Shown: positions 23,716 to 32,742 of the stretch, one piece after another
How positions within the stretch are numbered: the first letter of the stretch is position 1
Layout of the letters: each line of letters begins with the position of its first letter
DNA from: Verrucolacustris abundans
GTDB lineage: Bacteria > Verrucomicrobiota > Verrucomicrobiia > Methylacidiphilales > Verrucolacustridaceae
Direction of reading: 5' to 3'
NCBI GenBank assembly: GCA_965194535.1
Contig: OZ239145.1
Span: 1,674,001 to 1,738,000 of the forward strand
Length of the DNA: 64,000 nt
Translations under genes and position numbers: made by a program
Notes under the pieces: generated by a model
The model's input: the letters and a program-made list of their open reading frames with translations, nothing else
Database searches by the model: none
Told to the model about the DNA's origin: nothing

Positions 23716-24765
23716 GTGTTTCTCCACTCCATCGGCACAGCTGTTCCACCCCGCGCTTTTTCTCAGAACGAGGTTTTCACGGCATTACAAGCAGCCCCGA
23801 AATTTCAGGAACTCACCTCCCGCTCCCGTGCCCTACTCCGCAAAGTCCTCAGCAACCAGAACGGGATTGAAACCCGTCACTTTGCTTTAGAGCAAATGGC
23901 AGACGCTTTTGTCTTCGAACCCGACAAAATGATGGCCCGGTTCCAAAAACATGCGCCTGCTCTTGCGAAGGCCGCAGCCCGTGAAGCCCTGCGAAAATCA
24001 GGGCTGAAACTCGCGGACATTGATGCCCTCCTCGTTGCCACCTGCACCGGCTACATCTGCCCAGGCCTTACAAGCTACCTCTCTCAAAGCCTCGGTCTCT
24101 CCTCCTCTCTTACCTTTCTCGACCTCGTCGGACTTGGCTGCGGAGCCGCTCTTCCTGCCCTCCAACAAGCCTCCGCTCTCATCGCCTCAGGCCAAGCCCG
24201 TCACGCCCTTGTCGTTTGCGTGGAAATTTGCTCCGCTGCATCTTACCTCGATGACGATCCCGGAGTCCTCATTAGCGCCTGCCTCTTTGGAGATGGCGCC
24301 GCTGCAACCATCGTCTCAAGTCAGCCTCCCAACACAAAAAGGAAAGTCCGGATCGTAAAAAGCACATCTCATTTAGAACCTGCCCACCGCGATCACCTTC
24401 GCTTCGATCACAAGAACGGCCTTCTTCGAAATCTTCTCGCCCCCGAAGTCCCCACTCTCGCAGCACGCCACGCACGCACGGTTTTTGAACGAGCAGGCCT
24501 TCACGAAAAAGATATCACGGGCTGGGTTTGGCACGCGGGTGGGCGCGATGTTCTCTCTGCACTAAGCAAAGAATTTCACCTCAAAGAGAAAGATACCCAA
24601 CACAGCACTGAAGTCCTGCGCCGACACGGAAACATGAGCAGCCCCTCCTGCCTTTTTGCACTTCAATCGGCCCTCGAAAATGGTGTACCAGACGGAAACT
24701 GGTGGCTGGCCTCATTCGGGGCTGGATTTTCCAGTTACGGAGCCCTTCTCGAAGTTCGTTCATGA
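23716..24765 (+). CDS. Type III polyketide synthase (chalcone/stilbene synthase family)
   Basis: A 349-residue type III PKS, a self-contained homodimeric enzyme that extends an acyl-CoA starter with malonyl-CoA and cyclises it. The catalytic triad is complete: Cys142 in VGLGCGAALP, His273 in VWHAGGRDVL and Asn306 in HGNMSSPS. The start is a GTG. The next gene, a methyltransferase, starts inside the stop codon, and a flavoprotein follows the same way. This PKS-methyltransferase-flavoprotein order resembles the srsABC operon of Streptomyces griseus, which makes phenolic lipids and quinones. The starter and ring type cannot be read from sequence. Confidence 0.9.
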   Translation: MFLHSIGTAVPPRAFSQNEVFTALQAAPKFQELTSRSRALLRKVLSNQNGIETRHFALEQMADAFVFEPDKMMARFQKHAPALAKAAAREALRKSGLKLADIDALLVATCTGYICPGLTSYLSQSLGLSSSLTFLDLVGLGCGAALPALQQASALIASGQARHALVVCVEICSAASYLDDDPGVLISACLFGDGAAATIVSSQPPNTKRKVRIVKSTSHLEPAHRDHLRFDHKNGLLRNLLAPEVPTLAARHARTVFERAGLHEKDITGWVWHAGGRDVLSALSKEFHLKEKDTQHSTEVLRRHGNMSSPSCLFALQSALENGVPDGNWWLASFGAGFSSYGALLEVRS

Positions 24766-25457
24766 GCCTTCGTCACCTAACTCCCGAAAAACTCGACTCC
24801 CTCTCCCCGTCAGATCCCGCCGCTCTTGCCAGTCGTCGCGATCTACAACGCCTTCATTCCATTCTCGGCCAAAAGAAATTGTGGCTTCAATGGATCCGAA
24901 GCAAATATCCCGATCGTCCTCCTGCAAGCCTGGTCGATCTCGGTTGCGGCGACGGTCACCTTCTCACCTCCATCCTCCCCATCGCATTTCCTCATGGCGG
25001 CCATGGAGCCCGTCTCTTTTTCGTGGATCGGCAACCCAGCGTTTCAGACTCTACGCTCGACTTTTTACGACGCCAAAATTGGCTTCCTTCTCTTGTTTCG
25101 GCCGACGCCCATGAGTGGGCTCAATCCGCTCCCCGCCTAGAACTCACCATCGCAAATCTCTTCCTCCATCACTTCTCGGATGAGCCACTAAAGAATCTTT
25201 TTCAATCTCTAGCCACTCGCACTCCGCTTTTCGCTGCCGCAGAGCCCCGCCGTGGGCTACCAGGAAAAATCGGTTCACGTCTTCTCGGAATCCTAGGTTG
25301 CCACTCCGTAACCCTACACGATGCCCGTGTCAGCGTCGAAGCAGGCTTTTGCGGGCGTGAAATCTCTGCCCTCTGGCCCTCCCCCTCATCGTGGAATTTT
25401 CAAGAACAGAGCGTGGGTCTCTTCACTCACTTCTTTTCAGCTGAGAGGATAGATTGA
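24762..25457 (+). CDS. SAM-dependent class I methyltransferase
   Basis: A 231-residue protein from the ATG at 24762, which overlaps the PKS stop in ATGA; an in-frame ATG 60 bases earlier lies inside the PKS gene and adds unrelated sequence. The SAM-binding motif I is SLVDLGCGDGHLLTS (around residues 52-66), followed by a motif II-like acidic turn in LFFVDRQPS and LTIANLFLHHFSD as motif III. It is the likely tailoring enzyme for the polyketide made by the upstream synthase. The protein is short of a clear substrate domain, so the methyl acceptor is inferred. Confidence 0.8.
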   Translation: MSLRHLTPEKLDSLSPSDPAALASRRDLQRLHSILGQKKLWLQWIRSKYPDRPPASLVDLGCGDGHLLTSILPIAFPHGGHGARLFFVDRQPSVSDSTLDFLRRQNWLPSLVSADAHEWAQSAPRLELTIANLFLHHFSDEPLKNLFQSLATRTPLFAAAEPRRGLPGKIGSRLLGILGCHSVTLHDARVSVEAGFCGREISALWPSPSSWNFQEQSVGLFTHFFSAERID

Positions 25458-26485
25458 AACCCGTCACCATTATCGGAGGGGGTCTCGCGGGGCTGACTTT
25501 GGGACTTCGCCTCCGCCAAGAAAATGTGCCCGTCACCCTTTTTGAGGCTGGTACCTACCCTCGACACCGAGTGTGCGGAGAATATTTAAGCGGACGCGGC
25601 CTTTCCGTGATCCAATCCCTAGGAATTCGCACAAGACTCAACAGCTTAGGTGCAGTGGAATCTTCCGACGTGATTCTCGCCTCAGGCCCCTCCCTTCTCT
25701 CTCGACGTCAACTCCCTCAACCAGCCCTCTGCCTTTCCCGTTATGAGATGGATCAGTTTCTTCTGCATGAACTCAAACAGGCAGGAGCCAATATTCAAAC
25801 AGGACAACGCATTGCCCCCGAAACTTCTGAGGGAGTTGTTCTGGCTACGGGTCGCCAACCTTCTGTTACCGAACACGGTTGGCGCTGGTTCGGCCTAAAA
25901 GCCCATGCTCGGAATGTGAGGCTAGAAGCAGGGCTCGAGATGCACCTATCCAAACAGGGTTACATTGGCCTCTGCCGGATAGAGGATGATCAAGTCAACG
26001 TTTGTGGCCTCTTTCGCTCCCGATCCCCAGTTCCCAATCTCTCGACCAGCTGGAAACAGTGGCTCTCTGGCCAGCCTGAATCTCTCTTATTGCACCGATT
26101 AAAGAGCGCTGTTTGGGATGACTCCTCTTTCAGCTCCATTGCCGCACTCTCTCTCACTCCAAAAAAAGCCTCCTCTCATTCCGGTCTTCGGATTGGGGAT
26201 GCTCTCACCATGATCCCTCCCGTGACTGGAAATGGCATGTCGATGGCCATAGAAAGTGCGGACCTCTCCATACAACCCTTAGTAGACTGGTCCCGAGGAA
26301 AACTTGGCTGGAACAGCACTACACAAAAAGTTGCCACCCTTCTCGATCAAACCTTTGCCCCACGATTGCGCCACGCACGTTGGCTTCAACATGCGATGTT
26401 TGATCCCTTAGCCCAAAGCCTTGTCTGGAATCTATCCCGCCTGATCCCGTCATTTCCATCCCTTCTCTTCCGGATGACACGTTAA
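25454..26485 (+). CDS. FAD-dependent oxidoreductase (geranylgeranyl reductase/hydroxylase type)
   Basis: A 343-residue flavoprotein. It begins with the dinucleotide-binding motif TIIGGGLAGLTLGLRL, has the PRHRVCGEYLS segment typical of geranylgeranyl-reductase-like and aromatic-hydroxylase flavoproteins, and the second FAD motif RIGDALTMIPPVTGNGMSMAIESA. The start is TTG, whose last two bases overlap the methyltransferase stop (TTGA), an unusual but well-supported coupling. By analogy with SrsC it may hydroxylate the methylated polyketide ring; reduction of an isoprenoid chain is the alternative. Confidence 0.82.
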   Translation: MKPVTIIGGGLAGLTLGLRLRQENVPVTLFEAGTYPRHRVCGEYLSGRGLSVIQSLGIRTRLNSLGAVESSDVILASGPSLLSRRQLPQPALCLSRYEMDQFLLHELKQAGANIQTGQRIAPETSEGVVLATGRQPSVTEHGWRWFGLKAHARNVRLEAGLEMHLSKQGYIGLCRIEDDQVNVCGLFRSRSPVPNLSTSWKQWLSGQPESLLLHRLKSAVWDDSSFSSIAALSLTPKKASSHSGLRIGDALTMIPPVTGNGMSMAIESADLSIQPLVDWSRGKLGWNSTTQKVATLLDQTFAPRLRHARWLQHAMFDPLAQSLVWNLSRLIPSFPSLLFRMTR

Positions 26486-26527
26486 TTTTCTTTCGCCTTA
26501 CACCCCTATTTGACTGATAATTAAATC

Positions 26528-29158
26528 GTGGACCTGAACAAGCTTACAGAAAATGCTCAAAAAGCTGTCGCATCTGCCCAAGCCGTTGCCGCCCAGCAAG
26601 GTCACCAAGCAGTCGAGGTCGAACACTTACTTCACTCTCTCGCTACACAGCAGGATGGCCTGATTCCGCGTCTGATCGAAAAGCTGGGCGCTCAACCCGC
26701 CCGCTTTGCAGAACAGCTCGAATCGGAAATCGCCCGTCTCCCAAAAGTCTCTGGCCCAGGCGTCTCTCCGGGAAGCACCATGATCACTCCTCGACTCCAA
26801 TCCCTTCTGGGACGAGCCGCGGAGGAAGCTTCGAAACTTAAGGATGAGTACATCAGCGTCGAACACCTCCTCCTCGCGGCCATCAAGGAGGATTCCCACA
26901 CTGGTGCTGCCAAGGTGCTCAAAGAGTTTGGCATCACGAAGGACAAACTCCTTGCAGCCCTTCAAACGGTTCGCGGAGGTCAACGCGTTACCTCTGCCAA
27001 CCCCGAGGCCACGTATGAATCCCTCGAAAAATATGGGCGCGACCTCACTCGCCTTGCCCGTCAGGGCAAACTGGACCCCGTCATCGGGCGCGATCAAGAG
27101 ATCCGTCGCACCGTTCAAGTTCTCTCCCGTCGCACGAAGAACAATCCCGTCCTCATTGGTGAACCCGGTGTCGGTAAAACCGCCATCGTCGAGGGTCTAG
27201 CCCGCCGAATCGTTGCGGGAGACGTCCCCGAAAGCCTAAAGGAAAAGAAAATTGTCGCCCTCGACCTTGGAGCACTTGTCGCAGGAGCTAAGTTTCGTGG
27301 GGAATTCGAAGAACGCCTCAAGGCAGTTCTCAATGAAGTGGTCAAAGCCGAGGGAGGAATCGTCCTCTTCATCGACGAAATTCACACCATCGTGGGAGCT
27401 GGCAAAGCCGAAGGCTCCATGGATGCGGGAAACATGCTTAAACCCATGCTCGCTCGGGGCGAACTCCACTGCATCGGGGCCACAACTCTTGACGAATACA
27501 GAAAATATATCGAAAAGGATGCAGCCCTCGAACGTCGATTCCAACCCGTCATGGTGGAAGAACCTTCCGTCGAGGACACCGTCTCGATCCTCCGCGGCCT
27601 TCGGGAGCGGTATGAGGTTCACCATGGGGTTCGGATTCAAGATGCCGCCCTGGTAGCAGCAGCCACCCTCTCCAACCGGTACATCACCGATCGTTTTCTT
27701 CCCGACAAGGCAATCGATCTTATCGATGAAGCCGCCGCGAAACTCCGCACCGAAATTGAGTCGATGCCAGAAGAACTGGAAAATCTGCAACGCCGAATTC
27801 TCCAACTTGAAATCGAACGCGAAGCCCTCAAAAAAGAGAAGGATACGGCTTCCAAGGAGCGCTTGAAGGTTCTCGAAAAAGAGTTGGCCGACTTGAAAGC
27901 CAAACGGGATGCACTTCATGCCCGCTGGCAGGCCGAACGAGGAGGAGTAGAATCCTCTCGCAAGATCCGTGAGGAAATCGACAAGATTCGCCAACAGATC
28001 GAAACAGCCCAACGCGCCTATGACCTGAATAAGGTCGCCGAGCTCCAATACGGAAAACTCCCCGAACTTGAAAAAAAGCTGAAAGATTCGGAAGCCGCCG
28101 CCGAAAGTAAGGACAAGGAAAAGGATGCCAAGCCCCGCCTTGTCCGTGAAGAGGTCACTGCCGAAGAAGTCGGTCAGGTCGTAGCCCGCTGGACAGGAAT
28201 CCCCGTCTCCCGCTTGCTGGAAGGGGAAAAGGACAAGCTTCTCCGTCTCGACAAGATTCTCCATGAACGGGTCATCGGTCAGGACGAAGCCGTCCAGGCC
28301 GTGGCCGACGCCGTGGTCCGCGCCCGCTCAGGGCTCAAGGATCCGAAACGTCCTATCGGTTCCTTTCTTTTCCTAGGACCTACCGGGGTCGGAAAAACCG
28401 AACTCGCCAAAGCCCTTGCCTCAACCCTTTTTGATAGCGAAGACGCGGTCATTCGAATCGACATGTCGGAATACATGGAAAAGCACGCCGTCTCACGACT
28501 CATCGGCGCACCTCCCGGCTATGTGGGTTACGAAGAGGGCGGACAGCTTACCGAAGCGGTACGCCGTCGCCCTTACTGCGTGATTCTCTTCGACGAAATC
28601 GAGAAGGCACATCCCGATGTCTTCAATACCTTCCTGCAGATTTTGGATGATGGTCGCTTGACCGATAGCCAAGGTCGAACCGTCGATTTCAAGAATACCC
28701 TGATCATCATGACCTCGAACATTGGTTCTCCCCTGCTTATGGAAGGACTCGACTCGAAAGGAGAGATTACCGAAAAAGCCCGCAAGTCGGTCATGGGGGA
28801 GCTTCGGAAACATTTCCGCCCTGAATTCCTAAATCGAGTTGATGAAATCGTACTCTTTAAGCCCCTTACGTTGGCAGAGATCAAAAAGATTGTGGATCTC
28901 CTGCTCAATCTACTTCGGCAGCGCTTAGCCGAACGGCGCTTGACGCTCGACCTATCCGATGCCGCCCGCGAACATATCGCTCGCGAGGGCTACGATCCTG
29001 TCTACGGAGCCCGACCCCTGAAGCGCTATCTCCAACGGGAAGTGGAAACCCGCCTATCCCGAAAACTTCTTCAAGGAGACATTCCAGATGGCTCGAACCT
29101 CACCTTGGCCTACAAAGATGGGCAGTTGGACATTCAGGTCGGTTCCCCCAAGAAATAG
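26528..29158 (+). CDS. clpB: ATP-dependent disaggregase ClpB
   Basis: ClpB of 876 residues, full length. The N domain (1-145) is followed by NBD1 with Walker A GEPGVGKT, Walker B VLFIDEIHTIVGAG and the Arg-finger region; the coiled-coil M domain spans about 405-530 (EELENLQRRILQLEIEREALKKE) and shows this is ClpB rather than ClpA/C. NBD2 has GPTGVGKTELAKALA, VILFDEIEKAHPDVFN and TSNIG. It works with DnaK to dissolve aggregates. Start is GTG. No heat-shock promoter or CIRCE element is evident in the 42-base gap upstream. Confidence 0.97.
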   Translation: MDLNKLTENAQKAVASAQAVAAQQGHQAVEVEHLLHSLATQQDGLIPRLIEKLGAQPARFAEQLESEIARLPKVSGPGVSPGSTMITPRLQSLLGRAAEEASKLKDEYISVEHLLLAAIKEDSHTGAAKVLKEFGITKDKLLAALQTVRGGQRVTSANPEATYESLEKYGRDLTRLARQGKLDPVIGRDQEIRRTVQVLSRRTKNNPVLIGEPGVGKTAIVEGLARRIVAGDVPESLKEKKIVALDLGALVAGAKFRGEFEERLKAVLNEVVKAEGGIVLFIDEIHTIVGAGKAEGSMDAGNMLKPMLARGELHCIGATTLDEYRKYIEKDAALERRFQPVMVEEPSVEDTVSILRGLRERYEVHHGVRIQDAALVAAATLSNRYITDRFLPDKAIDLIDEAAAKLRTEIESMPEELENLQRRILQLEIEREALKKEKDTASKERLKVLEKELADLKAKRDALHARWQAERGGVESSRKIREEIDKIRQQIETAQRAYDLNKVAELQYGKLPELEKKLKDSEAAAESKDKEKDAKPRLVREEVTAEEVGQVVARWTGIPVSRLLEGEKDKLLRLDKILHERVIGQDEAVQAVADAVVRARSGLKDPKRPIGSFLFLGPTGVGKTELAKALASTLFDSEDAVIRIDMSEYMEKHAVSRLIGAPPGYVGYEEGGQLTEAVRRRPYCVILFDEIEKAHPDVFNTFLQILDDGRLTDSQGRTVDFKNTLIIMTSNIGSPLLMEGLDSKGEITEKARKSVMGELRKHFRPEFLNRVDEIVLFKPLTLAEIKKIVDLLLNLLRQRLAERRLTLDLSDAAREHIAREGYDPVYGARPLKRYLQREVETRLSRKLLQGDIPDGSNLTLAYKDGQLDIQVGSPKK

Positions 29159-29163
29159 CTACT

Positions 29164-29649
29164 ATGCCCTCGTTTGACGTAGTATCCGAAATCGATATGG
29201 CCGAAATGGCCAATGCCCTGCTCATGGCACGTAAAGAGCTGGCGAGCCGTTTTGACTTCAAGGGAGTCGAATGGGAAATCACGGAGGAAAAGGACAAGCT
29301 CATCTTTGCGGCAAACGACCAGTTCAAGTTGGATGCACTCCGGGAGATCGTTATCGGCAAGCTGGCAAAACGGGGTATCCCCCTCAAAAACTTGGAGACA
29401 AAAGACGCAGAACTCTCCTCTGTAGGTCGTGCCCGTCAAGAGATGCACTTAAAACAAGGTCTTTCGGGCGAAAATGCAAAATCGGTTAGCCAGTCGGTCC
29501 GCTCCTCCGGCCTAAAACTTCAGGCGGCTATCGAAGGGGGAAAAGTACGCGTTTCTGGGAAAAATCGAGATGACCTCCAAGCAGCGATTGCCCATTTGCG
29601 TGGTCTCGACTTCCCCGTCTCTCTCTCCTTTAATAACTTTCGTGATTAA
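29164..29649 (+). CDS. yajQ: YajQ family nucleotide-binding protein
   Basis: A 161-residue protein with the complete YajQ/DUF520 signature: MPSFDVVSEIDMAEMANAL at the start, SRFDFKG, and the C-terminal SGKNRDDLQAAIAHLRG plus PVSLSFNNFRD. It has two ferredoxin-like domains. Members bind nucleotides, in Xanthomonas cyclic di-GMP; role here unknown. It follows clpB after five bases, so the two are probably co-transcribed. Confidence 0.93.
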   Translation: MPSFDVVSEIDMAEMANALLMARKELASRFDFKGVEWEITEEKDKLIFAANDQFKLDALREIVIGKLAKRGIPLKNLETKDAELSSVGRARQEMHLKQGLSGENAKSVSQSVRSSGLKLQAAIEGGKVRVSGKNRDDLQAAIAHLRGLDFPVSLSFNNFRD

Positions 29650-30307
29650 ATCCATTCTTTTGGCACTCCTCCTGAGTTGCTTGTCCACATACGCAGCTGA
29701 CGAAACCGTCAAAACCGCTCAAGTCGCTACTCCAAGCACGATCGTCTGGCCGATCCAGATGGCGTCAAAGATTTACATCCTACCTGTAAAAATCGACCCC
29801 GCAGCCATCGCCGACGCCAAAAAGAAAAATGAGGCGGGAATATCCATTCTGCCTGCTGACGATGATGAGACGAAAACAAAACTGGCTGACCTGAAAACCG
29901 ACCTCACGGCTGCTATCCTCGAAAAAATGAAAGATGCTGAACTACCTGCCCAGATCTGGACCAGTTCTTCCCCTGTTCCCGCCGATGGATGGAAGCTGGA
30001 AGGTAACGTGGTCAATCTCGACCCGGGGAAAAAGGTCCTTGGAACCGACAATCCTGTCGTTGGTATCGTCATCTCGGTAGCCGATTCCAGTCATCCCATC
30101 ACCGAACCTTTCCTCGTTTATAACAGTTCTGCCAAAGCCAAGATGTCTCCAGGACCCGGACTCAGCCCCTTTGCCAAAATCGGCAATATGATTGCCAAAG
30201 GGACTGGTCTTCAGGAATCGATGCAGATCGGTCGTCTGGCCGATAGCGTCACCGAAAAATTCGGCGAAGCCATGGAAAAGCATGGCCTGAAGAAAAAAGA
30301 CGACTAA
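29642..30307 (+). CDS. Hypothetical exported protein
   Basis: A 221-residue protein I do not recognise with certainty. I chose the GTG at 29642, which overlaps the yajQ end by eight bases, because it opens directly with a signal peptide (hydrophobic ILLALLLSCLSTYA, cleavage near AYA-AD). An in-frame ATG 72 bases earlier would put a polar segment before the signal. The mature part contains an Asp/Lys-rich region, a DLKTDLTAAILEKMKDAELP helix, a beta-rich middle and a Gly-rich segment, a pattern loosely like DUF4410 proteins. Function unknown; periplasmic or outer-membrane location inferred. Confidence 0.6.
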   Translation: MIKSILLALLLSCLSTYAADETVKTAQVATPSTIVWPIQMASKIYILPVKIDPAAIADAKKKNEAGISILPADDDETKTKLADLKTDLTAAILEKMKDAELPAQIWTSSSPVPADGWKLEGNVVNLDPGKKVLGTDNPVVGIVISVADSSHPITEPFLVYNSSAKAKMSPGPGLSPFAKIGNMIAKGTGLQESMQIGRLADSVTEKFGEAMEKHGLKKKDD

Positions 30308-30768
30308 TTGGGTTTCTTCGGCAGTCCCAATCTAGGCCCTTGCTTGGGACTCCAAGGATTTTTTTGAAATTCGCCGGACGACAAAACGCTTTTTATCTCC
30401 TTCGCTAATTCGGAAATCACTTCTGGTCGAATTCCCTCCCACTCTTCTCCGTATCCGGCCAGATTCTTTTCCGCCAACCCAAGAAGCCGATAAGCGGGAG
30501 CAAGACGCTGCTGGTGCACCCGGTGACCGGGATGCTCGAAATGCTTTCGCATATGGACAAAAGCACCCGCCAACTGGATCAAGCCCTGATAAAAGGCCGC
30601 CCCTCGAGCCTGCCGGCCTTCCTCCAGCCAAAGGGACTCGAGAACATCGTGGGCTTCGTAGTAATCCTCACGGTTAAAATGGTGAAAATACGCGGCATAC
30701 CGCACATCCCTCCCCCGTGCGTCGATCCCGTCCCATAATTCGGAAATCCTACTTGCTTTTCCTGACAT
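30304..30768 (-). CDS. DUF309 domain protein
   Basis: A 154-residue helical protein with the DUF309 core around residues 25-95: FNREDYYEAHDVLESLWLEEG, then FYQGLIQLAGAFVHMRKHF. The EAHDVLE and QGLIQLA blocks are the family hallmarks. Function is unknown in the family. It converges with the upstream exported-protein gene and overlaps it by four bases. No signal peptide. Confidence 0.85.
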   Translation of the reverse strand: MSGKASRISELWDGIDARGRDVRYAAYFHHFNREDYYEAHDVLESLWLEEGRQARGAAFYQGLIQLAGAFVHMRKHFEHPGHRVHQQRLAPAYRLLGLAEKNLAGYGEEWEGIRPEVISELAKEIKSVLSSGEFQKNPWSPKQGPRLGLPKKPN

Positions 30769-30840
30769 CCATTCACCTTACCCGATTTTTTTCTTTCGCG
30801 AAGCTCTTGCCGAACCCATGCCGATCAGTACCTTCCGCCC

Positions 30841-31065
30841 ATGGGAGCGACACCGGATCGAGCCAGCGCTGCAGCCAAGATTTTGGCCCAACCGTCCGAC
30901 TTCAAGGTGTGTGAGGGGTGCGGAAGTATTGTGCTGAAAAAAGCCCTTCTTTGCCCCAATTGCCACGCCTATCGCTTCGATGAATCGGTTTCCCGTGTCC
31001 AGCAGCAGGCCGAGGTTCTCGGCTCACGGGATGCTGCTTCCGTCACGAAAGACGACTACAACTAG
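30841..31065 (+). CDS. Small zinc-ribbon protein
   Basis: A 74-residue protein with one zinc-ribbon-like motif, CEGCG and CPNCH separated by 13 residues (about 24-42). The flanks are polar and probably disordered. Such small ribbon proteins occur widely in PVC genomes with no known function. Coding status rests on the intact Cys pairs and a good fit into the gap between two genes; it could be a nucleic-acid-binding or adaptor protein. Confidence 0.65.
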   Translation: MGATPDRASAAAKILAQPSDFKVCEGCGSIVLKKALLCPNCHAYRFDESVSRVQQQAEVLGSRDAASVTKDDYN

Positions 31066-31110
31066 TCTCTCGGCTCGTTCTGCCGACGCTGGTCCGCTAC
31101 AATTTTTATC

Positions 31111-31947
31111 ATGAAACTGACCCTAGGCCATAGCCCCGACGCGGACGACGCGTTCATGTTTTACGCCATGGCCAAAAACCTAGTGAATCTCCGCGGCCAT
31201 GAATTCACCCATATTCTGCAGGACATCGAAACCCTCAACCGGCGCTGTCAGGCGAATGAACTGGATATTTCGGCGGTTTCCTTCCACGCCTACACACGGA
31301 TTGCCGACCAATACGCACTTCTTCCCTGCGGTGCCAGTTTTGGGGACGGCTACGGACCCTGTCTGGTCGCAAAAAAGAAGATCGACCGGGAGACGATGAA
31401 AAGGATGCGGATCGGCATCCCCGGGCTACTGACCAGCGCCTATCTCACCCTTCAACTCTATCTCGGCCTTCCCCACGGCTCTTTTGAGGCAGTGAATCTA
31501 CCCTTCGATAAGATTCAGGAGGAGATTCTTGCAGGGCGAGTCGATGCAGGCGTAATCATCCACGAGGGCCAACTCACCTATCAAGATGAGGGATTTAAGC
31601 TTTGCGAAGACTTGGGAACTTGGTGGGCTAAGGACACTGGCGGACTCCCCCTACCGCTGGGTGGAAATGTGGTCCGACGAGATCTAGGTCCGGAGGTGAT
31701 TGCCTCCGTCACAGAGACTCTCCGGGAAAGCGTTCATTACGCCTTAGAACATCGCCAGGCAGGAGTTCGTCACGCCTTACCCCTAAGCCGTGGAATGGAC
31801 GAGAAACGCACCGACAAATTCATCGGCATGTATGTAAACGATCTGACTCTTGATTTCGGCGATCGTGGCCGGGCGGGCCTGAAAGAGTTCTTTGGCCGCG
31901 CCCACAAATTCGGCCTGATCCCTAAAATTCCATCCTTCGGGTCGTAG
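31111..31947 (+). CDS. mqnD: 1,4-dihydroxy-6-naphthoate synthase
   Basis: MqnD-type protein of 278 residues, the last dedicated step that yields 1,4-dihydroxy-6-naphthoate in the futalosine route to menaquinone. The periplasmic-binding-protein-like fold opens with LGHSPDADDAFMFYAMAK, the MqnD hallmark, followed by DIETLNRRCQANELDISAVS, IGIPGLLTSAYL, DAGVIIHEGQLTY and PLPLGGNVVRRDLG. It sits alone; the other mqn genes are outside the window. It implies that menaquinone is made without the classical Men pathway. Confidence 0.92.
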   Translation: MKLTLGHSPDADDAFMFYAMAKNLVNLRGHEFTHILQDIETLNRRCQANELDISAVSFHAYTRIADQYALLPCGASFGDGYGPCLVAKKKIDRETMKRMRIGIPGLLTSAYLTLQLYLGLPHGSFEAVNLPFDKIQEEILAGRVDAGVIIHEGQLTYQDEGFKLCEDLGTWWAKDTGGLPLPLGGNVVRRDLGPEVIASVTETLRESVHYALEHRQAGVRHALPLSRGMDEKRTDKFIGMYVNDLTLDFGDRGRAGLKEFFGRAHKFGLIPKIPSFGS

Positions 31948-31959
31948 ACCGATCAGTAC

Positions 31960-32733
31960 CTAGCGCAAAACCACGCCTCGCTCTGAGGTCTTCAAAAACT
32001 CAATCAGCTCCTTCACCTCGTCAGTCTTTGCCCCCTTCTCAATCAAATACTCTCTTGCTTGGGAAAGATTGTATTTTGGGTTCAACAAAACCTTCAGCGC
32101 GTCTTTCAAACCACGGATCGACTCCTCGGAGAACCCCTTCCTTTGCAATCCGGTTAGATTTACTGCCCGCGTCACTGCAGGATTTCCGTCTGCGATCATG
32201 TACGGAAGAACATCCTGCACAACCTTAGTGCATCCCCCAATCATCGCATGCCGCCCAATCCTACAAAACTGGTGAACGGCAGATAATCCCCCGACCACCG
32301 CAAAGTCTCCTACGATCACATGCCCCGCCAACGTCCCGTTGTTAGAAAAGATACAGTCGTTCCCAACTACACAATTGTGCGCGATGTGGGCGTATGCCAG
32401 GAAATGATTCCGGCTTCCAATCAGGGTCTTCTCCTCGGGTCCCGTTCCACGATTGACCGTTACAAATTCCCGAAAGTTATTTTCATCCCCCACCTCCAAA
32501 TAAGTAGGTTCACCTTTATACTTTAAATCCTGCGTCTTGCCCCCGATTGAGCAGAAGGGATGAAATATATTCTTTTTTCCAAACCAACTCGGACCCTCCA
32601 AATTCACATGGTGCCGTAACACACAATCCTCACCCAACTCCACCCCTTCACCCACGACACAGTAAGGCCCAATCTCTACGGAACTGGGCACCTTCGCTTT
32701 CGGATGAACCACAGAGGTGGAGTGAACCGGCAC
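31960..32733 (-). CDS. lpxA: UDP-N-acetylglucosamine acyltransferase
   Basis: LpxA of 257 residues, first enzyme of lipid A synthesis. A left-handed beta-helix of hexapeptide repeats (IGPYCVVGEGVELGEDC onwards) covers residues 1-190, with the catalytic His in AYAHIAHNCVVGN and the family segment FREFVTVNRGT; a helical C-terminal domain follows. The start is GTG, decided by a strong ribosome site GGAGGG at 32737-32742 whose end touches the stop of the upstream lpxC-fabZ gene, so the two are coupled. Confidence 0.95.
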   Translation of the reverse strand: MPVHSTSVVHPKAKVPSSVEIGPYCVVGEGVELGEDCVLRHHVNLEGPSWFGKKNIFHPFCSIGGKTQDLKYKGEPTYLEVGDENNFREFVTVNRGTGPEEKTLIGSRNHFLAYAHIAHNCVVGNDCIFSNNGTLAGHVIVGDFAVVGGLSAVHQFCRIGRHAMIGGCTKVVQDVLPYMIADGNPAVTRAVNLTGLQRKGFSEESIRGLKDALKVLLNPKYNLSQAREYLIEKGAKTDEVKELIEFLKTSERGVVLR

Positions 32734-32742
32734 AATCCCTCC

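Noticed and set aside
27236..28264. 342-codon frame antisense to clpB
   Set aside because: Shadow of a strongly conserved gene on the other strand, with no known domain.
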